Assembly: GCA_036874045.1 (NCBI GenBank)
Contig: CM072336.1
Coordinates: 6,476,501 to 6,540,500, forward strand
From: Cymodocea nodosa
Lineage: Eukaryota > Streptophyta > Magnoliopsida > Alismatales > Cymodoceaceae
Direction of reading: 5' to 3'
DNA length: 64,000 nucleotides
Both the position numbers and the translations under genes were made by a program. The notes under the pieces are model-generated. The model did no database searches. It saw nothing but the letters and a program-made list of their open reading frames with translations, and was not told the origin of the DNA. This document shows positions 51,372 through 63,126 of this stretch, one piece after another. How positions within the stretch are numbered: the stretch's first letter is position 1; each line of letters begins with the position of its first letter.

Positions 51372-54300
51372 ATGGGCGCGTCCTTCTCCTCCTCCTCCTC
51401 CTCCTCCTCCTCCTCCTCCGCCGCCTCCTCCTACTTCTGTTGCACTTACACAAGAGGTGGTGGGAGCCATGGCGCGTACACCCTGCCGAGGGAGAAGGAG
51501 AACGACTTGGGACACACCTTCTGCTATGCGCCCTCCCCCCACAACTCTTCACAACCAGCTGAGCATGAGCAGCAGCAGGTGCCTCACTCCTTCTCGGTCA
51601 TATCTGGCGCCTCACTCTCTGCCAACGCCAACGCCTCCGGGTGTGCCGTGGAGAGCTCCTCTTCTTTTTCTGCGCTCCCGCTAAGACGGTCCTATGCCAA
51701 TTCTGGCCGTGGCTTCTTCCTCTCAGGACCAATTGAGAGAGAAGGGACGGCCTCGTGGTCTGGTTTTCGTGGTTCTTTCTCCGCTCCTGTCGGGACGATG
51801 AAGAAGCAGAGGAGCAGTGGGAAGAGTGCTTTCGGGAACTACCGCCTTCGACGGGCTGCGTCCTTGAGTAGCCGCCTGCCGTCGGTGGTACCCGAGAGGT
51901 ACGTCGGGAGCAAACGCAAGTTTGATCGGCGGGACGTCATGGTCGGATGCTGCGGTGTTGGCGATGGTGGTGGGAGTATGCAGTGGATGTGTGGGAAGGC
52001 CGGGGAGGACCGGGTCCATGTCGTCCTGTCGGAGGAGCATCGCTGGATGTTCGTCGGGATTTACGACGGATTCAACGGCCCCGACGCGCCAGAATTCCTT
52101 GTGCGCAACTTGTACCGTTCTGTGTTCAAACGGCTAAACGAGCGGTTGCCGGAGGGAACCCAAGAAAAGAAGCATGGAGCGGTTTCTGTAGATAACGGCG
52201 TCAAGAGAACCGGCTCGAGGAACGAAAGACCACTCAAGGAATCCGTTGTCAATATCGACGGTGCGAGTGGCGAAGTTGCGAAGCCTCAGTCATCGCAAGC
52301 GGACGGCACCTCAGGTAATAACGGCCGCCGGAACCATGATAGCAAAGAGAACGTCGACGAACGATGTCTGAGTAGGACAGAGAAGGCTTGTGGCGCCGTA
52401 GATCATGGTTTGGTGCTTGCGGCTCTCTCGGGAGCATTGGAAATGGTGGAGCTCGAGTACCTTGAACTGACAGATGCGGCGATGAACCACAAACCCGAGC
52501 TGGCTCTGATGGGATCTTGTGCGCTGGCCGTGTTAGTCATGGGCGAGGACGTCTACGTTTTGAATTTAGGAGACAGTCGAGCCATCGTTGGTCAGTATAG
52601 ACATGCCGGCGTCGACGACGAGGAGGGGAGCAATTCGACGAATTACGGCGTGGATGCGATGGAAGGGATTGCTGAACAGGTCGACGTCGCAGAGAGCGCA
52701 CGCCCGACGCCGTCGACGGAGCTAGCGGCATTGCAGTTGTCCGTCGAGCATAGCACCGGCAACCCTGAAGTAAGATTTTTTCATTATATATATATATCGT
52801 ATACTTTTTAAGGTTTTTCTTTTCTTGCAGATGATTAATTGTCGGTATCAGATACATGTACTTTTTCAAATATTATATTTTCTCGCATAACTTCGACAAA
52901 TAAAAACTTTATATTTTATATCTGCTGGTCAAGTGATTTCTATGAATATATGCTTCAGCAAGGAGTAAAATGATAATAATATATGCTTATTTGCTCGTGT
53001 ATCTTTTAAGAATCTTTTTAACCACATTGTAAGATAAGGTTTCAGGATAAAATAATTCAAAATGAAAGATTTGCAAGTTTAACTTTGTCAGTTTGACAAA
53101 GTGGTTGTCTTTCTGCAATGTAAATATCAAGATTTAACTATAGGTTAGGAAAAAATACTGAATGATAGATAATAAATAATTAAAGGGACATACATGAATA
53201 ATTTTTTCTACCCCCCTACTAAGCATTAGATCAATGTGGCCGGATAATGACTTACACTCTAAATACAAGATCGACTTCATGATTCGATTATTTATTTCGA
53301 TGTTTACCCCGTTGGTCTTCCCTTTCCTCTGGAAATTCTGGCTGCAAAAGAGGGCTTTAGGACGACTAATTTAGCCTTGAAACCATGTCAATCTATCTTG
53401 CATCTTGGGAACGAAGGGCGTGTTTCCTTCTGATAATACATATTTCAACACCCTGCATCGCTAACGCCTGCATTTTTGGGTGGCGTACGTCCGATCTCCA
53501 CATTCCCATACCTTCATCAGGAAGTACAAAGAATCTTGGAAGAACACCCAGACGACAGTCGCTGCATCATCAATGAGAGGATCAAAGGCCGTTTGAAGGT
53601 CACACGAGCGTTTGGTGTTGGGTACCTTAAACAGGTATGTGCCTTCTCCCATCTATACATGAATAATTTTATGGCAGAGACACCTTGCACTCAAGGTATA
53701 TATATACAACGAACTTGACGCTAACACAACGCATTTTTCATGAAACTGCAGCCCAAATGGAACAATGGATTGCTGAAAATGTTCCGGAATGAGTATGTTG
53801 GGACTCGACCATACATATCTTGCTCCCCTTCACTCCACCACCACAAGCTCGGCCCAAAGGATCGGTTCTTGGTCCTCTCATCAGATGGGCTCTATCAGTA
53901 CCTCACCAACGAGGAGGTGGTTTCCCATGTTGGAAGCTTCATGGAAAAGTTTCCCGATGGAGATCCTGCACAAAGTTTGGTTGAGGAGCTTCTTCTTCGG
54001 GCTGCCAAAACTGCTGGTAATCTCATTTACCACACACACACACACACACACATGCATATGCATGCACGCACGCACAACTCGAAAAGAAATTTTTATCTGC
54101 ATGCATCCATGAACTGTAGTGTGGGTGATATACATATGATTCCAAATTAAGCACATAAGTAAAACGAAATATTACCCTGTGGAAAATGAGATCATCGCTT
54201 GAACAACGCTGATTTTTGTGTTTTTCTAATGTGACGTGGAAGACAAATAAACAACGGTAAGCCAGCAGCAAGGAAACGAATGTGCTTGTCTCGCCGTGAG

Positions 54301-54520
54301 ATCTTTTTCTGGAGGAAGGATATTTCCAGTTCGATCAATTATAAGAAAATGTTGTTTGTTTTCTTTTCAGACATTCTCTGATCACAAAAACGTAATTTCT
54401 TCAGGAATGAATTTTCATGAATTACTGGAGATTCCTCACGGAGAACGACGGAAGTTTCATGACGATGTCATAGTTATGGTGGTATCAGTGGAAGGGAGGA
54501 TATGGAAATCATCTGGGTAA
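51372..54520 (+). CDS. Protein phosphatase 2C, POLTERGEIST-like (PLL) clade
   Basis: Metal-dependent Ser/Thr phosphatase. Four exons were inferred: 51372-52769, 53521-53634, 53752-54016 and 54405-54520. They join to 630 residues, similar to the smaller Arabidopsis PLL proteins. The N-terminus has a 12-residue serine run, then [14 protein letters not shown] and SGPIERE, motifs I associate with POL/PLL proteins. The catalytic domain has [17 protein letters not shown] (metal-binding Asp near residue 232; family DGFxGPDA), [10 protein letters not shown] near 400, [37 protein letters not shown] and [10 protein letters not shown]. All the usual metal-binding Asp motifs are visible. Known PLL members act in meristem, leaf or vascular signalling and are often membrane-anchored by acylation. 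The N-terminal MGAS could be myristoylated. Introns contain CA and CT microsatellites. Which PLL it is cannot be decided here. Confidence 0.92.
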
Positions 54521-54852
54521 ATGTTCGTGGAAGTTTGAAAGATGATGCTTCTTGATGGAAATATTTAAGCCTCCCTGCAATGGCTGATACTGGAAGGAAC
54601 GTCGATTTTGAAACCTCTCTGGCCAAGCTGCTTCGACAAAATTAAGCTGTTCAACGATATTCAATTTCCCAACTCCAACAGATTGACTTCTTCTGTAAAT
54701 ATACAGCCAATCACTGTTTTGCACTTCGGCGTGCCCAAAATTAAGGTGAGTCACCATATCTTTATATATTCTAAGCTAACCTACCTAGAACTTAGGCGCT
54801 TAATAGGATGATGTAAATAAGCGCGGGATTGGTTCAACCAAACATATCTTCG

Positions 54853-54854
<2 letters not shown>

Positions 54855-54883
<29 letters not shown>

Positions 54884-55050
54884 TGTATGTATGTATGTAT
54901 GTATGTATGTATGTATGTATGTATGTATGTATGTATGTATGTATGTATGTATGTATGTATGTATGTATGTATGTATGTATGTATGTATGTATGTATGTAT
55001 GTATGTATGTATGTATGTATGTATGTATGTATGTATGTATGTATGTATGT
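54855..55050. repeat. Pure (ATGT)49 microsatellite
   Basis: ATGT is repeated without interruption for 196 bases, 49 units, starting about 335 bases after the PP2C stop codon. It has no stop codon in any of the six frames and so produces spurious frames of repeated Met-Tyr-Val-Cys or Thr-Tyr-Ile-His. Confidence 0.98.
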
Positions 55051-56230
55051 CCTTTTCTTATTATTCAATTTCCGGATGCACATATGATTTTGAACCCCAT
55101 CTTTTTCCATGCTGATTCGTATGCATCTGCAGTCGAAGCCCTGACTTTTTTTTCTAACCTGTGTCAATATTACCGGTTTAGAGTAACTACTTCTGAAGAA
55201 ATGACACTCCACATAAGTTGCCATGTGACTTCAATGTAAATGACACGTATACATGTTGTTGTTAAGCAAAAAGTAACATTTAGTAATAAGAATAATCTTT
55301 TCAAGAGATGCGTCTGGCGAACTTTCTTAGAAGTATTTCTTGAAATACCTTCCCGTACTTTTATATAGAAATAAAAATAACCATTTAGATTTTCGTATTA
55401 GATTATTATAAACACTTAATTAAATTAATTAAGTATTGGTTGTTGATATAAATGTCCTTGATTTGCCTAATTTCCATCATTACTTTTTAAATCAAAAAAT
55501 ATTAACAACTATAACTTAGATTAAGTTGGAATTTTAATATATAAAAGATTATACTACAAATTCACTAATTATATAAGTAGATTTTTTAAATAAAAAAAAA
55601 GAGAGAGGTACCTCTACCTCTAAATTAAAAACACTTCTTTGTCAAAGAAGGAAAATTCGTGTCGTACGCACCTTACGTAGAATATTACAGGCAAAATTGT
55701 ATGCACTCAATCGATGACCTTTTGGCATGGATCCACTCGAAAAAACCACTTTGACAAAATTAAGTTTCTTCCATCTTACATAATAGTGTTCGCTGCCGCC
55801 TTCAGAAATTATGATTATCCTGCCAGGAAAAAAACTTGAACCTATGTTAATATAATTAACAGAACAATCAACATTGGATCCGGAATATGTAGCTTTGAAA
55901 ACATTCTGCAATGCTGAAAGCAAATCGCTATATTATTCGATACTGAAATGTTGGACATCACTGAGTATGTGAAAAACATATTACCAACACAGGCTTATTA
56001 AAACTTTCATCTGTACAAAAAAAACCCTCTGTTTTTATTCATGTGACTGACAGACAGGCTGATCAAGAAAGGTGAATGGATCTGAAAAAAAGGCAAGGTT
56101 ATTCTTGCTGACAAATCTTTGCATTCAAGATATGTAATAAATTTGAAATTATCCCACGGGCAATAGATCCGCTGCTTTTGTAGCACATCTTTTGCTGAAG
56201 CAAAATAATTGCAGTCATCATCCATAAAAG
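55051..56230. other. AT-rich DNA, no gene recognised
   Basis: No conserved frame. A purine-rich AGAGAGAGG patch lies near 55600. It separates the PP2C 3' flank from the degenerate RING segment of the MIP1-like gene. Confidence 0.35.
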
Positions 56231-56239
56231 CAGACTGCA

Positions 56240-56385
56240 CCAACTTGCACCATACACCCTTAACCTCTCTTTAATTCCAGGCTGACTTACTGTGATCCTC
56301 CTTGCAATTGATGCAGAAAATTTGATGAGCACGAGGCAAGAACGCCACTAAAGCGTCATCCTTCACGCATAGCAGACAGATTATT
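56240..56385 (-). pseudogene. Degenerate RING-finger exon of the MIP1-like gene
   Basis: On the minus strand, the frame from about 56384 reads CLLCVKDDALVAFLPRAHQI, then FCINCKEDH. This matches the MIP1 RING start (C-x-x-C-x-K-D-E-V-S-V-V-F-L-P-C-A-H-Q). The third zinc ligand Cys is Arg (FLPRAHQ). Shortly afterwards another frame gives IKERLRVYGASW, matching the MIP1 C-terminus. The CPxCR part between the two is missing and the frames do not join. It lies about 2 kb downstream of the MIP1-like frame on the same strand, so it is best explained as the broken last exon of that gene. Confidence 0.75.
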
Positions 56386-56977
56386 AGATAACTATAAATA
56401 CATGGTAAAATAATCATTTCAATCAATTTAGTTTTTTTTTGCAAGGGCAATCAGATAAGTATTAATCCTTGATCCAAAAGTTAAAAAATTCACCATTTTT
56501 TTTTGAAAGGGCAACCAGATTAGCCATTTATTTTCAAAACAAAATATATTAATGAATGTAACTCAGATTAAGTTAAAATTTAAAAACATAGTAGATTATA
56601 CCCCTAGATTAACTAAGTATATGGTTAAATTTAATTTTCAAAAAATGAATTATAATCAAATAAGAGGAAAAGTTCTCTAAAAGCACTTCTAGAGACACTT
56701 TTCTGATATATAATTGGTAGAGTTCATGGTAGACGTGAAAACAAACATTCACACCGTGTTATTATTGAATATCAAGTGTGGCAGCATTTCCCACTTGGCA
56801 ATAATTCATAACCATTTATTTAAGACAGAACAGTTAATGTTTCTACTATGCTTTATTAGAGGGTTACCATGTTAAGACTCTTCCCAGTGTCCCACATTAG
56901 AGGTCAATGAAAAAAATGTCTTCTATGACAATAAAATGAACTCCACCTATGATCTTTCACTTATAAATTATGTCCTT

Positions 56978-57735
56978 TGGGCTCATTTGTGTTGCATTAG
57001 AAATTATAGAAATTGAAAAAATAGAAAGTTAGAAAAAATAGAAATTAGAATGTTTAAGAAATAGAAGAAATAAAAAGTCAAGAAAGTGAAATTTGAAGTT
57101 ACTTATACTACTGTCAAAAAGTTAAGAAAATTATGTAGTTTAAAATTTTGATGAACAACTTAAATTTTAATATTAATATTATTAACCTTATAATAAATCA
57201 TGAACTATTAATAATTAAAATGATTATAATATGATAATAATCATATAAATAATAACATAATTATTAACATATAATAAATAATAAATATGATATAGATATC
57301 AAATAATTATGATAAATTGAAATATAATAATTGTAATTATAATAATAAATAAATAATAGTGTATATAATTATAATGATAATTATAATTATTAATTATAAA
57401 TATTGATATATACTGTATTACTTTATACAAATTATTATAATATTTATTATATTATAAATTTTTATATCATATAATATTTAAATACTATAATGATATTTAT
57501 TATATATTAACATATATAAACGAATCTTCGATATTTATCGACTTTTAGAGACCTCTGATGGTGAAGTTAGAAATGATTTTTCTTTTATATCATGGAAAAT
57601 TGAAAATTTATTTCGAACTTTTACAAATAGCATAAATGTTAGGTCTGATGGTAAAGTTGAAAATGGTTTTCCTTTTATACCTTGAAAAATTGAAAATTTA
57701 TTTTCAACTTTCTTAAACAACACAAATACCAAGAA
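56978..57735. mobile_element. Candidate non-autonomous DNA transposon with terminal inverted repeats
   Basis: The left end GGGCTCATTTGTGTTGCATT resembles the reverse complement of the right end (GGTATTTGTGTTGTTTAAGA). The interior is extremely AT-rich. It sits between the MIP1-like exon and its degenerate RING exon, so it would be inside the original intron. No target duplication could be confirmed. Confidence 0.4.
57553..57732. repeat. Two tandem copies of a 90-bp unit
   Basis: Each copy starts TCTGATGGT(G/A)AAGTT and includes CTTTTATA and AAAATTGAAAATTTATTT. The second copy begins about 91 bases after the first, with about 80% identity by eye. The pair lies at the right end of the candidate TIR element. 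Confidence 0.8.
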
Positions 57736-58421
57736 GGTTAGAAAATTTTTTCAAAATTTTCAATTCCTAACTTTACTAGTGATACAAATCTCTCCTTGGT
57801 ATCTTAGGTAAACATAAGGATATCCATCTAGGACCTCATTGATACAAACCTTTTGGACAGATCTTGCGTTGATATCAAGGGGAACACTAACAAGTGGATG
57901 TGCGTTGTCTATCTCCAAGAGATATTGTTCATACTTAATGTGGAAACCCACATATGTGTCGCCTAGGCACTAAAGGAAATAATGAAGCAAAGCATTTTCC
58001 ACCTAATATCCTTAGCTTTCTTACTAAGAATATCCCAAGTCCTAATCGGATCCGTTGCTCCAACTTTTTCAACATCATGTAATCATATTTATAAAATTTT
58101 GACGCATTTTAACCATTTAATATCAGTTTTTCCATTTTTCCTATATTTATCATATTATACAAGTTTGTTATGATTTTTCAATATCCATTTTATTTAAATG
58201 TCCCATGCATCATGAATTTTTTTCATGCTTTCAAACCAGCGCACGCACGCACACCCCTACACCCTCATATACACACACTGTAACAGCCCTGGGTTTTCCG
58301 CAACGAAAATTTGCTCCCGCAATTACCAAAAAAAAGGGATTCTCCTCCAGAAATCTTCATGTACAAGTGCATATGACAAGAAAAGGATCATCTAATATTT
58401 ATGTTTAAAGAGCACATACCT
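57736..58421. other. Presumed intron or flank of the MIP1-like gene
   Basis: AT-rich, no recognised exon. The coiled-coil exon expected after the first MIP1 exon was looked for on the minus strand and not found. Confidence 0.4.
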
Positions 58422-59954
58422 CTACTTCTTTATCTGTGCATCCTTCAGTTGACTCAAGGTCCGCTGAATTTTTGAAATCTTCCTTTTCTCCTCAGCTACC
58501 TCCATGTGTAGCTTGTTTTTTTGCTTCTGCCATAGAGAAAGCCTCTTCAGAAACTTCTTTTCTCTTTTTCTTACCCACATACATGTTGTAGCCGACTCTG
58601 ATGCACTCAGCTTTGATGATGCTTCCATCTCTGCTCTTATCACTGCATTCTTCTTCTCCAGCTGCTTTACCACTGCATTGACACAGTCCACCTGAACACT
58701 TGCCTTCCGTAAGGCATTCTCCATTTCCGACAATCGTTTCAAAGTTGAGCCCTTCAGTTTCTGTTCGTCCTCCCTCAGATGGTGGTTCTCCTCCCCCTTC
58801 ATTGTTAGGATTTCAAGCTCTGTCAGATCCGTTCCTAACTTCAGGGCAGCCTGCATTGACGTCTTTTCTGCCCATTGCTTCCTTTCTTTCACCTGTATCT
58901 CAAGCTTCCGTATCTGCTCTTCGACATTCAAAATCATCATCGTCTTATGGCCTTCAGTTCCATCATTCTCCTTCATCTCCTCGACACTCATATTCTTAAG
59001 GCCTTTCAACACTGATGACACCACATCACAGCCGTTCACACCAGCATCCTCGCCCTGATGTGATTGCTTCTGCTGATGCTGATCCCGGTGATCAGATTCA
59101 GAGGTGCAAACCATCCTAGAAATTTCTTGTTTAATTTGGGGAGGCAAAAATAAATTTGACTTAGCACAAACTCCAGCAGCCGTGTATCGCTTCGAGCAAT
59201 TACATCCTTCCTCATCACCACATCCCCCATGTAATAACCCACAAGCTTCATAAGGGAGAGTACAGTCGAAATCCCCGCTACGACTACTACCACCATCCGG
59301 GCCATCCATCATAGGCCTTGGCGAGGATGGGAGGGCAGGAAACTTTCTAGCTTGAGAAACATTTAAATCACTCATAAGAAGGCACCACATCGCATCCATC
59401 CGACTCAGCTCAGGACGAATCTCCTGAAGCAAGCAAATCATACCAGCGAGAGAATACTCCTCTAAATGTCTAATATCGGAAAAGGCAAAATTAGACGGAT
59501 CCATCGCCACCGCCACCACAGCAGCGGCAAGAGAAGCAGAGCTCAAAGGTCCATCATGGGAATCATCTGAATCGGCGGCAGAAAAAGAAGAATTGATGCA
59601 TGACATCGCATTATCGACAATATTTGTCAGTACGTCCATCGTCCCGTAACAATGCCCGTTCCGTAGGACTGCTTGGAGCGCGATATCCTCACCATAGACG
59701 GCGGCGATCTTGGAGATAGCCTCCTTGTAGGTGGCATCGATCTGGCGGAGGAGGATCTCCTCCAGCTGCTCCTCCCCGAAACACCCCCTGGCCGACGTCG
59801 CCGCGTCCTCGTAACGGCTGGCAAAGTATGGATCATCAGAACTGGACGCGGCAGAAGAACAGCTGTCTGTGGCGGGGGGGGAGGGACAGTGTTGTCTGAC
59901 GGAGCGACGGCAACCCTTACGGATAAAGCGAAGGTATTTCTTGCGCACGTCCAT
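58422..59954 (-). CDS. MIP1-like protein lacking its RING domain (truncated by frameshift)
   Basis: The 510-residue frame matches the N-terminal two thirds of plant MND1-interacting protein 1 (MIP1/RF4-type putative RING E3 ligases). A UBA-like region has EEQLEEILL, then NGHCYGTMDVLTNI (residues about 99-112). LEEYSLAGMICLLQEIRPEL and DAMWCLLMSDLNVS lie near 163-200. A long coiled coil covers about 340-505, with KRLSEMENALRKAS and SKLSASES. ATG is at 59952-59954. The frame ends in IKK-stop just before a good donor (GAG/GTATGT). In another frame the same bases read TDKEVE, the usual family sequence there, so a single-base indel seems to have shifted the end. The coiled-coil exon is missing and the RING exon 2 kb downstream is degenerate. 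It is either a young pseudogene or a RING-less protein. Confidence 0.8.
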   Translation of the reverse strand: MDVRKKYLRFIRKGCRRSVRQHCPSPPATDSCSSAASSSDDPYFASRYEDAATSARGCFGEEQLEEILLRQIDATYKEAISKIAAVYGEDIALQAVLRNGHCYGTMDVLTNIVDNAMSCINSSFSAADSDDSHDGPLSSASLAAAVVAVAMDPSNFAFSDIRHLEEYSLAGMICLLQEIRPELSRMDAMWCLLMSDLNVSQARKFPALPSSPRPMMDGPDGGSSRSGDFDCTLPYEACGLLHGGCGDEEGCNCSKRYTAAGVCAKSNLFLPPQIKQEISRMVCTSESDHRDQHQQKQSHQGEDAGVNGCDVVSSVLKGLKNMSVEEMKENDGTEGHKTMMILNVEEQIRKLEIQVKERKQWAEKTSMQAALKLGTDLTELEILTMKGEENHHLREDEQKLKGSTLKRLSEMENALRKASVQVDCVNAVVKQLEKKNAVIRAEMEASSKLSASESATTCMWVRKREKKFLKRLSLWQKQKNKLHMEVAEEKRKISKIQRTLSQLKDAQIKK

Positions 59955-60756
59955 GGGGAGGAGCTGCGATCGGTGAAAGCCCTAGAATCGAAACATAGGC
60001 GAGAGATGTACGAGGGCGGGTAGAAGAATCTTGAGGATCCTGGAGCTTACTTGGATAGAGGAGGTTGGGTGAGTGAAGTGGGCGGGAGTTGCGACCATCA
60101 TTAATTTGTAAACTTTTTCTTTTGCATAATTAACAATTTTTCCAGCTTCAAGAAAGACGGATTTAATATTTTTGACGAGGACAGCAAAAACGGTAATGCA
60201 TTATTATTATTATGCATTTTTATCAAGAGAGATTACCAAGATAATGAGCATAAAAAATTATTATTTGATTTTCATCGGATTCTCCTCTAACTTCTTGTGC
60301 ACGAATTTATTCAGAGGTTTAGCCTTTTAATTACGAAAAGACCATCGATTTCAGGTATGACATCATATGGTTTCGGAAACCGGGGCAACTGTGAAAATAT
60401 CATCAGCATGCTCTTGGAATCGATGCATAAAATATTCTCAAGATATTCGTTCGTTGAAAATTTTAAAAATAGTTTAATTGCATAACGAACGCTCCATCTA
60501 GCGACGACCGACGAGGAGAAGATACGGCGGCCGGATGAACAGCTAGGAACGACACTGAAATGGGGTAAATCGAAACCCTCGCCTCTTTTCCACACGAAAA
60601 AAGAGATGAGAGCTTAACGTCCGACAACGAAGCACACGAAACACAACACACCAACGGTCGGAAACTGACACAACAATACACGTGAAGTTCACGTGCCACA
60701 GCCAACTACATCAGGCATTATTTTAACAAAGCTTAGTCAGATAATATTACACCAGC

Positions 60757-61549
60757 CTATCTCCCTCTGTAAGTGGTGAATGGGAAGGGAGAAAGCAACA
60801 AAGGAACATGGAAATGTTCAGACTTCTGTGCTTCTTTGACCTCAAATACGATGCTCACACAGGGGAAGACGTCGGAGGGCACATAATCGCCTACACCAAA
60901 GTTTATACGGTAGAACCCTGGGTTTATGTGGTCAACCATGCTCATAAGTGGACCACTCCTTCCATCTTTATCGGTAACTGAAGATCCTTGAAGCACCTGT
61001 TCACCGGAATTTGTGTTGTCGAACGATGGAAATCATCGACTGCCCCTCCATGTCTCCCAAGTGCACCTCAACGCCTGATGCAGGAAGAAACCCACGAGAG
61101 ACGTCCAGTACATGGGTTGTGGTTGGAGGTCGAGTGCATTCAATGCTACCTGTAGCGTTGCAGATTTGATAGCAAGAAGCCTCAAGAATGACAATGAAAT
61201 GTGCTCCAAATACGTCTATTCAATCTTTTGGTTAAAAGCAGAGATGTCAGAATTACTCGGACACTTTAACAGTACACTGACAAATCAGAAAGAACTTTTG
61301 CAATGATCTTTACTGCTTACATATGTTTGTTGTCATCCTGACTAGACAAGAAAACAAACTATATCCCGATTCCAGAAACAAAAGAACAATGAAGGTTTCC
61401 CATTCATAAACCTTATTGAACCAGATGTCTCTGGCGGCGGTGAGGGCCTGGTCGTAGTTCGCGAAGGGGGCAGCAGCTGCCATCATCCGAGCAAATCTTC
61501 GGCAACCTGTCAAAGACTGGAAATCCTTCTGTGTCTGTGGAAAACCCAT
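60757..61549 (-). pseudogene. TTL pseudogene, exons 2-5 deleted
   Basis: This is the second copy of the TTL gene. Exon 1 (about 61412-61549, MGFPQTQKDF...ARDIWFNK) is intact with its donor. The following intron passes directly from intron 1 sequence into intron 5 sequence near 61357, removing exons 2-5. In the exon 6 copy (about 60757-61222), the Arg codon CGA that opens the PTS2 signal is TGA. A 3-base insertion lies in the SRGSPA region and a 1-base insertion (near 61055) shifts the frame before the hydrolase core. The rest still reads SSVTDKDGRSGPL to FTTYRGR in one frame. It cannot make either enzyme domain. Confidence 0.9.
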
Positions 61550-61575
61550 TTTTTCGTTTTCGCTTTGGTTCTCGA

Positions 61576-62345
61576 GCGGATCACGTCCCGGCGAGAGAGG
61601 ACATAATCCACGTGAAAACACGGATCCGGCAAGAATAAGAAGGTTGGGACGGGAGATCCGTTAAGTTGGAGCAGATTCCATGGAATGGAGGTGGCAATGA
61701 TCATGGCATGAAAGGACTAAGCATGATAATATTTAAATATATGCATGCCACGTGAAAACCCTTGAAGTATGATTTAATTGCTGAATTTAAAAGGGCGCTT
61801 GAGAGGCTTGGAATAAGTCAAATCAAAATTAAGAGAGGATGATTGTGTAATTCTAATTAGGATCACGTTCTGCAGAATGTGTTCATCCCTACCTCACTCT
61901 TTTCCTCTCTTCCACAACCCCACACTCCATGCAACAAAGCTAACATAATATACATGCTCATGGTTGGAAACAGCAGTTGAAGATTGGAAGTCTACAAAAT
62001 AACTCATGTCATAATGCTAAACACAATTCGGTACTGTCTTCAACATTTGACAGCAATAAATCATGAATACAAACAATCTCAGAATTTCTAAGCTTAAAAA
62101 CTAACTTACACACACTAACCGTACGGTCACAACGAATTCCAACAAGAGGATGCTACAAAGCACAAGTGCCAGTTAACAAGAGGATGCTGATCGAACGTCA
62201 GCAACTTGGGGTTTCACGGCCATGTTAGTGAGACAGTTCCAACTACTAGCTGGTTATATAATATAATCGGAGAGCTACACGGTGCAAGTTTCCATTTTGA
62301 TAAGAACCTTGGCGAATCTGGATGTGGAAGCATGCCAGCTTGTTC
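61576..62345. other. Spacer between the TTL pseudogene and the AHL gene
   Basis: Homology with the left TTL copy stops near 61575. The right part (about 61950-62345) should contain the AHL 3' untranslated region on the minus strand. No other gene was seen. Confidence 0.4.
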
Positions 62346-63126
62346 TCACGATGTTACCCTTCCCGACAGCGAAATGTTGATGTCTGCCGTGTTCCTTGTA
62401 TCTGAGACGGAGTGCAGAGATGCCCAGCTGTCCCCTCCGAAAGTGGTGGCGTCACTGACCTTTGGTGTTGCGGAGCTGCGTTGCCCTTGTATGATTCCAA
62501 AAGATTCATCGATGTCTGCGATGGAACGCCCACCTGCCGTTGAACTGATGGAGAAGGACTCAGGCTGAGACTTCTTGACAACCTTCACTTCTGACTGACA
62601 ATTTGGCATGAAACTACCAACCACCACCTACACGACATTTACAAGCTTTTTGCTTAGATGAACGGGAAGAAACGGATAGAAATCATTGGTAATATCCACA
62701 AAACAAATGTAAACACCAAAAGCCAGAAGAAAAATTACCTAAGACAAAATCAATGCCGTTGGGGAAAAAATCATGGTTCTTAAAATTTTGCATAACTAAT
62801 AACAGCACACGAGCCGACATGGTTTTGTAGCGTGAACAATGAAATTATACCCCACGATCATTATTTAGTGAAGTGGAAACCACCGCAGGGAAAATAATGT
62901 AAAAATGGGAATTGATAAAACATCTGGGCTCTATCATATTCGTTAATAAATGAATCACAATTACCTGCACAGGACTTGCAGCCACCAGTAGTCCAGCAAC
63001 TCCTCCTCCAACTACCCGGCCATCTGGACTCGCTAAAGAAACACTCATACCACCTGACCGGCCTCTGTTTCCACAACTCTCAGTGGGCATGAATGATCCA
63101 GACAAGGAAACTAACTCAAAACGACC
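62346..63126 (-). CDS. AT-hook motif nuclear-localised protein (AHL), 3' part
   Basis: AHL proteins bind AT-rich DNA through AT-hooks and assemble through a PPC/DUF296 domain to regulate transcription in the nucleus. Two final exons are visible. 62965-63126 reads GRFELVSLSGSFMPTES...RSGGMSVSLASPDGR, then VVGGGVAGLLVAASPVQ, the second half of the PPC domain. 62346-62627 begins VVVGSFMPNCQ and ends NTADINISLSGRVTS. They join in phase (CAG/GTAATT donor, GTGTAG/GTGG acceptor). The C-terminal DINISL motif is common in AHL proteins with an intron-containing PPC domain. AT-hooks and the first half of PPC must lie beyond the right edge, as 63127-64000 looks like intron. C-for-G in TESCG (usual TESGG) is a mild oddity. 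Confidence 0.9.

Noticed and set aside
54781..55239. Frames of repeated MYVC or THIY tetrapeptides
   Set aside because: They are read-through of the (ATGT)49 microsatellite, which has no stop in any frame.
60757..61549. A short functional TTL made by joining exon 1 to exon 6
   Set aside because: The join is out of phase and meets a TGA at once, and a further frameshift precedes the hydrolase core.
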